Positions 5,379-8,898 of a stretch of DNA of 8,898 nt are shown here, in pieces. The translations under genes were made by a program, and so were the position numbers. Below the pieces are notes generated by a model that worked only from the letters and a program-made list of their open reading frames with translations, was not told the origin of the DNA and ran no database searches. This DNA is from an uncultured Butyrivibrio sp. (GTDB taxonomy: Bacteria > Bacillota > Clostridia > Lachnospirales > Lachnospiraceae), in assembly GCA_947169985.1 (NCBI GenBank), contig CAMVRW010000091.1, positions 1 through 8,898 on the forward strand. Direction: 5' to 3'. How positions within the stretch are numbered: position 1 is the first letter of the stretch; each line of letters opens with the position of its first letter.

Positions 5379-8027
5379 TTATTCGTCATTAGCTTCCTTG
5401 CGGGAATCTAAATACTTCTTTATGCAGATAGAGATCAGAAGGATAAGGAGAAGGAGTAACCACCAGAGGTTAAAGCTCTTTTCCTCAATTCCTGCTGCTT
5501 TAGCTGTCTCTTCTTCAAAGATGTCCTTATTGATTGTAGGAGCCTGTTCTGCATCTTTTACTGCATCATTTGTAGGAACATCTGCTAAAGCTACGCCTGC
5601 ATCAGGAATGTTAGCCATAAGCTGGTCGCCATTTCCCTGTGCGTCATTTCCCTGTCCATCATTTCCCTGGCCGTCAGCCTGGCCGCCAACTGCCTGACCA
5701 CCAGCTGCTTGACCGCCAGCCTGTGCACCGGCTGCTGGAGCTGCCTGGTTTCCTGCTGCAAGGTCTGCTACGTTTCCGCCTGCAGGATTATCATCTGCAA
5801 CTGCCAGATCTACAGGTGTAGGTGTGTTGACTGGTGTTGTGGGAACATCAGTAGGTGTATCTGTGCCACTTGGTGTTCCGCCTGTAGGTGCATCAGTTCC
5901 GCCACCGGGAGTAGGTGCTGGAGTTGGTGCAGGAGTTGGTGCAGGTGTAGGAGCAGGTGTAGGTGTAGGAGTCGGTGTAGGTGTTGGAGTTGGTGTTGGA
6001 GCTGGTGCAGGTGCAGGATCAAATCTGGAAAGATCTATATTAGCAACTGCCTTTCTGGCCTCTTCAACTTTATCTTCAAGATCACCTTTCTTTTTCTTGG
6101 TTGCATCCAGCTCTGTCTTTGTTGCTTCAAGCTTATTCTGAAGAAGTGTAAGAGCCTTTTTGTTGTTTGAAAGGGTAGTATCGTAGGTGTTGAGCTCGTT
6201 CTGAAGCTTTAAGAACTGACCTTCCAATGCTGCAACCTTGTCTTTAGCAGCTTGTACAGCTGCCACTGCTGCTTTGTAGTTATCAAGCTTGTTAGCTGAA
6301 TCAATAGCAGCGCCAAGTGCTGAGTTCAGTTTTGTGTAGTTGTCCATGTTGTTGGGATCATCTACTTTTGTGACTGTTCTGGTACCGTCTTCAGCGATTG
6401 TGATTTCAGCCAGGTAGATATGGCCATTTGCCATATCCAGTGTATCTTTATAATTCTCTCCATCGTTTTGTTTGAAAACGTAGTTGTAACGCTCTGTATG
6501 GGGCTGGTTGTTCTTGTCCATGTAGGTTACAACTATATAGTTAGCTCTTCCGTAATCCTTATCTGTTTTATACATGTAGAGGTTTTCTGCAGGATTTGGA
6601 TAGACCCTATCACCGGCCTGATTGCCTCTATCTTTATCAACTACTACCTGGTCATTTCCATACTGATCCTTGAAGACGATTCCCTGTCTTGCCTCTATTG
6701 TGGTGGCATTAACTTTGTTTGCTGTTTCCTCTACACCCTTTTCACCAATTGTTACGGTCTCGGGATTTACATTCTCATCATTTAATAATTTGTAGGAGAT
6801 GAGCTTCACCATCAGATCTCTGCCGAGCTTCATTATTTCATTGGTTGTACTCTGGGCCTGGCCATTTATCTGTGCAGTGGTAGCAGCAGTTGCACACTCA
6901 TCAATTTGCAATTCTCCGTTTTCATTGTAGTAATTATTTCTGTTGTTATCGTTAACTAAGAATCTACGATAGTACTGAACCATCATAGCATAGTACTGGT
7001 CTTTTATAGCCTGAAGATCATCCTTTTTGCTGGCGCAGTCTTCAACCTCTTTTTCAAGAGCCTCAACCTTTGCTTGAGCATCTGCAAGGGCCAACTTTGC
7101 ATTTGTTGCATCGCTTCCGGCCTGAGCAATAGCAGTCTGTGCTGCTTTTACCTGATTTTCTGCCTTTTCAAGATCTTCAACGGCGTTCTTATAAGCAGTA
7201 TCTGCATTATTGTATTCTGCAGCTGCCTTGTCGTAAGCGTTAGTTGCTTCGGTAAGACCTTCTTCAGCAACTGCCAGATTTGCAATGGCGCTGTCCTTTG
7301 CAGCGGATGCTTCTTCAAAAGTTTCAGCTGTGTTGGCTGCCTTTGCGTCTGCTATTGTATCATCAGAGTAATCAGTTCCTTTTTTATCTGCTGTATTGTA
7401 GCTGGTAATCTGGGTTGTTTCTTCTGCGATTGCTTTGTCGAAGTTACCAGTTTCAGCTGCTGTTTCGGTGTCAAAGGAAGTTAAAGCGGCATCTGCTTCA
7501 GCCCTGTCCTTTAGTGCATCTTCATAGTATTTGGAAGTTGTTGTGTTTTCTTTCTGAGGATCATCCGGATTTGTGATGATGTCTTTTGCTTCCTGAATGT
7601 CGGATGAGATACTCTTTCCGTCTTTATCTTCAGCATCAAGCTGGTCTACCGGTATTGGATTAAGCGCTGTTTCAGCAGCCTTAATTGCATCAACAGCAGG
7701 ATCAGTAGCAGGAGTGATAGCTACTGTTACAATTGGAGTTGAACCGGTGGGGTCTGACACCACAAGAGTTCCAACCGTAACTGTTTCAGTTTCGCCTGAA
7801 TTTTCATTTGGAGTTGTAGCTGGAGTTTCTCCCTCGGATGGACCACCCTCAGGTGTTGAAGGGGTAGTGTTTTCGGATGAACCACCATCAGTTACTGTAG
7901 ATGTTTCATTTGGTGTTCCATCTGGCCCTTCTGCAAATGCTGTGGTTGCTGAACCGATCATAAGCATAAAGCTCAGCAGAACCGCCAATGCGTTTCTGAA
8001 TGCTGTAAATCTGTTCTTTCCTCTCAT
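5379..8027 (-). CDS. Large exported coiled-coil surface protein with C-terminal membrane anchor, function unknown
   Basis: Predicted 882-residue extracellular protein held in the cell membrane by its C-terminus. ATG 8027 is preceded at 8 nt by AGGAG (8036-8040) and is followed directly by a signal peptide: basic MRGKNR, a hydrophobic core and a likely cut after AFA (32/33). The order then is: Thr/Ser/Pro/Glu-rich segment (about 33-95); Ala/Glu/Lys-rich helical region (about 160-345); Tyr/Asn-rich probably globular segment (about 345-560) ; second coiled coil (about 575-660); 37-residue Pro-Ala/Pro-Thr stretch (671-707); Gly/Gln/Asn-rich repeats; an acidic/polar linker; a membrane helix (about 854-869, [12 protein letters not shown]); and a charged tail. 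There is no LPXTG sorting motif. C331 and C378 are the only Cys in the mature exterior. The architecture suggests a fibrous stalk, perhaps an adhesin or cell-wall-spanning protein, but I recognise no named family. It is monocistronic and convergent with radA. Confidence 0.9.
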   Translation of the reverse strand: MRGKNRFTAFRNALAVLLSFMLMIGSATTAFAEGPDGTPNETSTVTDGGSSENTTPSTPEGGPSEGETPATTPNENSGETETVTVGTLVVSDPTGSTPIVTVAITPATDPAVDAIKAAETALNPIPVDQLDAEDKDGKSISSDIQEAKDIITNPDDPQKENTTTSKYYEDALKDRAEADAALTSFDTETAAETGNFDKAIAEETTQITSYNTADKKGTDYSDDTIADAKAANTAETFEEASAAKDSAIANLAVAEEGLTEATNAYDKAAAEYNNADTAYKNAVEDLEKAENQVKAAQTAIAQAGSDATNAKLALADAQAKVEALEKEVEDCASKKDDLQAIKDQYYAMMVQYYRRFLVNDNNRNNYYNENGELQIDECATAATTAQINGQAQSTTNEIMKLGRDLMVKLISYKLLNDENVNPETVTIGEKGVEETANKVNATTIEARQGIVFKDQYGNDQVVVDKDRGNQAGDRVYPNPAENLYMYKTDKDYGRANYIVVTYMDKNNQPHTERYNYVFKQNDGENYKDTLDMANGHIYLAEITIAEDGTRTVTKVDDPNNMDNYTKLNSALGAAIDSANKLDNYKAAVAAVQAAKDKVAALEGQFLKLQNELNTYDTTLSNNKKALTLLQNKLEATKTELDATKKKKGDLEDKVEEARKAVANIDLSRFDPAPAPAPTPTPTPTPTPTPTPAPTPAPTPAPTPAPTPGGGTDAPTGGTPSGTDTPTDVPTTPVNTPTPVDLAVADDNPAGGNVADLAAGNQAAPAAGAQAGGQAAGGQAVGGQADGQGNDGQGNDAQGNGDQLMANIPDAGVALADVPTNDAVKDAEQAPTINKDIFEEETAKAAGIEEKSFNLWWLLLLLILLISICIKKYLDSRKEANDE
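5631..5729 (-). repeat. Gly/Gln/Asn-rich tandem repeats in the surface protein
   Basis: On the + strand three 15-bp units beginning ATTTCCCTG lie at 5631-5645, 5646-5660 and 5661-5675, coding for degenerate GQGND-type pentapeptides. They are followed, to about 5729, by 15-bp units coding for AGGQA-type pentapeptides. Units are in frame, so copy number could change without breaking the protein. This is probably a flexible linker near the membrane anchor. Confidence 0.75.
5907..6017 (-). repeat. Pro-Ala/Pro-Thr dipeptide repeat in the surface protein
   Basis: Every second codon on the minus strand is Pro, alternating with Thr or Ala, for 37 residues (671-707). The 6-bp DNA unit is imperfect because several Pro codons (CCT, CCA, one CCG) are mixed. 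Such Pro-X stretches form stiff extended rods and commonly carry surface domains through the peptidoglycan. The segment sits between the coiled coil and the C-terminal linker and anchor. Confidence 0.9.
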
Positions 8028-8035
8028 TTTGAAAT

Positions 8036-8040
8036 CTCCT
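8036..8040 (-). promoter_or_regulatory. Ribosome binding site deciding the start of the surface protein
   Basis: On the minus strand AGGAG lies 8 nt before ATG 8027. This rejects the longer GTG start at 8051, which would lie upstream of the site and put eight extra residues before the signal peptide. Confidence 0.75.
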
Positions 8041-8042
8041 CT

Positions 8043-8098
8043 CACGCACACAAAAAAAACACACTAACAAACACACAAAACACACGAAAAAACACACT
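8043..8098 (-). repeat. GTGTG/T-run tract in the leader of the surface-protein gene
   Basis: On the + strand CACAC occurs at 8047, 8060, 8072, 8081 and 8093, separated by A-rich spacers (spacings 13, 12, 9 and 12). The transcript therefore carries five GUGUG boxes with U-rich spacers just before the ribosome binding site. The function is unknown; it could be a low-complexity tract or a binding region for an RNA-binding protein. Confidence 0.6.
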
Positions 8099-8133
8099 AT
8101 CTTTAATACCAGATTTATTTTAGGCAATCATGT

Positions 8134-8162
8134 ATCATAAAAATAATCATAAAAACGGACAA
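8134..8162 (-). promoter_or_regulatory. Sigma-A type promoter of the surface-protein gene
   Basis: On the minus strand TTGTCC (8157-8162; 4 of 6 consensus bases) is followed after exactly 17 bp by TATGAT (8134-8139; 5 of 6). The predicted start is near 8127, which gives a leader of about 100 nt. A 10-bp direct repeat, TTTTTATGAT on this strand (8134-8143 and 8146-8155), covers the -10 and most of the spacer and could be an operator. Confidence 0.55.
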
Positions 8163-8254
8163 AAGTGTCGAAGAAACATTAAAGTATGATTAACAAAATA
8201 TAAAGAAAAAATAAAAAAATCAACCTGAGTTTACATAATGATTTTCAAATATGA

Positions 8255-8284
8255 TTGGATATATGATAGCAAATCTGCTATTAT
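8255..8284 (+). promoter_or_regulatory. Possible promoter and inverted repeat upstream of the second exported-protein gene
   Basis: TTGGAT (8255-8260) and TATTAT (8279-8284) are separated by 18 bp, about 40 nt before the ATG at 8324. A perfect 6-bp inverted repeat, ATAGCA (8266-8271) and TGCTAT (8276-8281) with a 4-nt gap, overlaps the -10 and could be a repressor site. The -35 is weak. Confidence 0.35.
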
Positions 8285-8323
8285 GGACTCAGTGTTTTTC
8301 AGGTTTTAGGGAGCGAGGGTGCT

Positions 8324-8898
8324 ATGAATAGGTTAGGGAGGAGAGTCTTTGGGATTCTTCTTGCACCGGTTGTCTTTATGGCTGCACTATCAAGTGGCAG
8401 CTATTCAATGAGTGCATACGCAAACGAGCAAATTGAAGATATTTTGGTTCCTGAGGAGGAACCAGACGGAAGCGAAGAGGATCAGCCACCTATGTTGGGG
8501 GCTTCTTATGATGCGAACAATAGTAGCTATGATGTTTGCTTCTATATAAGAGAGAACAGCTTGAGTGGGAATTACATCGATGCGGATATTCCATGGGGAT
8601 CCATTGGACAGATCCTCAGTTATTACTCGGATCCGATCAGGATCAATGATGCGATTTCCCTTTCAGAATACAGAAAAGTCGTCGGTTCAGTAGTAGGGGG
8701 AAGTGAGGATAGTCTCAGCGGAGACGGGATTACTGCTTCCAACTCAGTATCTGTTGCGTTAACGAATCTTCCTGGCAGTGATGCCATAAAGTCTGTTGTT
8801 CCTGGATTTGATCCAAGTAAACATTATGTTGTCTGGTACGTGATCAAGCCTGCTATCACATTTGGTGATAACTCTGATGTCATAGTCCACGTAGATGG
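8324..8898 (+). CDS. Exported surface protein, N-terminal part only (3' end outside window)
   Basis: The frame is open from ATG 8324 to the last base, giving 191 residues and no stop. Ribosome binding candidates are AGGGAG (8308-8313) and GAGGG (8315-8319). Residues 1-33 form a signal peptide: MNRLGRR, a hydrophobic core and a likely cut after AYA (33/34). An acidic, Pro-containing linker follows (about 35-56, EEEPDGSEED), then sequence with many aromatic and beta-prone residues. HYVVWYVIK (167-175) and HVDG near the end resemble a VVWYVIKK...WHVDG pattern I remember from repeat modules of large Lachnospiraceae surface proteins, so a long, modular extracellular protein is likely. The function is unknown. 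It is divergent from the coiled-coil surface protein, and the two may be co-regulated. Confidence 0.85.
   Translation, partial: MNRLGRRVFGILLAPVVFMAALSSGSYSMSAYANEQIEDILVPEEEPDGSEEDQPPMLGASYDANNSSYDVCFYIRENSLSGNYIDADIPWGSIGQILSYYSDPIRINDAISLSEYRKVVGSVVGGSEDSLSGDGITASNSVSVALTNLPGSDAIKSVVPGFDPSKHYVVWYVIKPAITFGDNSDVIVHVD

Larger units (their letters stand above)
8099..8323. other. AT-rich divergent intergenic region
   Basis: This stretch, with the adjoining leader, separates two divergent exported-protein genes. It is very AT-rich, with A runs at 8195-8219. It holds the minus-strand promoter (8134-8162) and a weaker plus-strand promoter candidate (8255-8284). I see no open frame with a ribosome binding site, no RNA gene and no mobile-element end in it. 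Confidence 0.7.

Noticed and set aside
5379..5480. LPXTG-type sortase signal at the surface protein C-terminus
   Set aside because: The tail has a hydrophobic helix and charged end, but no LPXTG-like motif precedes it; simple membrane anchoring fits better.
5907..6017. CRISPR-like or non-coding satellite repeat
   Set aside because: Units are 6 bp, contiguous, degenerate and in frame with a protein; there are no spacers.
5824..6141. Open frame on the + strand coding a Gly-Val repeat protein
   Set aside because: It is the antisense of the Pro-Thr/Pro-Ala repeat; the regular codons of the real gene keep the opposite frame free of stops. It lacks a ribosome binding site and sensible composition outside the repeat.
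5709..6170. Cys/Arg/Ser-rich frame on the + strand
   Set aside because: Another shadow of the repeat region with an improbable composition.
8028..8051. Longer GTG start for the surface protein
   Set aside because: It would lie upstream of the AGGAG site and add eight residues before a well-formed signal peptide.
7597..8067. 156-residue frame on the + strand opposite the start of the surface gene
   Set aside because: It lies antisense to the signal peptide and Thr/Pro-rich segment, which avoid stops in this frame. The minus-strand gene has a ribosome binding site, signal peptide and promoter.
8099..8323. Riboswitch or small RNA in the divergent region
   Set aside because: No conserved riboswitch core or stable extended pairing was seen by eye in this AT-rich stretch.

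Overview
The window looks like chromosomal DNA of a Gram-positive member of the Clostridia, most likely Lachnospiraceae near Butyrivibrio or Pseudobutyrivibrio. This rests on remembered resemblance: a ClpC with a UVR-type middle domain, RadA/Sms close to clpC, a multi-membrane GGDEF protein of a type common in that family, and a small 'endosialidase-like' protein I associate with it. The signal-peptide surface proteins and AGGAGG-type ribosome binding sites also fit. No database search was possible.

Left part (1-5362, + strand): a housekeeping block. It starts inside clpC (unfoldase partner of ClpP), followed by a damaged GGDEF (diguanylate cyclase) gene, a 136-residue conserved protein of unknown function, and radA (DNA recombination and repair). 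Each gene ends in its own hairpin terminator candidate, so the clpC-radA pairing is broken into separately terminated units. The GGDEF gene appears to need a frame change near 2500-2530 and also seems to lack part of its membrane region.

Right part (5363-8898): two divergent genes for exported proteins. The minus-strand gene (5379-8027) encodes an 882-residue protein: signal peptide, Thr/Ser/Pro-rich stretch, Ala-rich helical region, Tyr/Asn-rich globular insert, second coiled coil, Pro-Ala/Pro-Thr stretch, Gly/Gln/Asn repeats and a C-terminal membrane anchor with a short charged tail. It converges on radA and shares a bidirectional terminator with it. Upstream is a credible promoter and a roughly 100-nt leader with five evenly scattered GTGTG boxes. 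The plus-strand gene (8324 to the window end) begins a second secreted protein with an acidic linker and a motif reminiscent of Lachnospiraceae surface-protein modules; its 3' end is outside the window.

The most interesting part is the divergent surface-protein pair and the GU-rich leader. The GGDEF lesion and the terminator/promoter arrangement of the left part are secondary. I see no RNA genes, CRISPR arrays, insertion sequences or phage genes.
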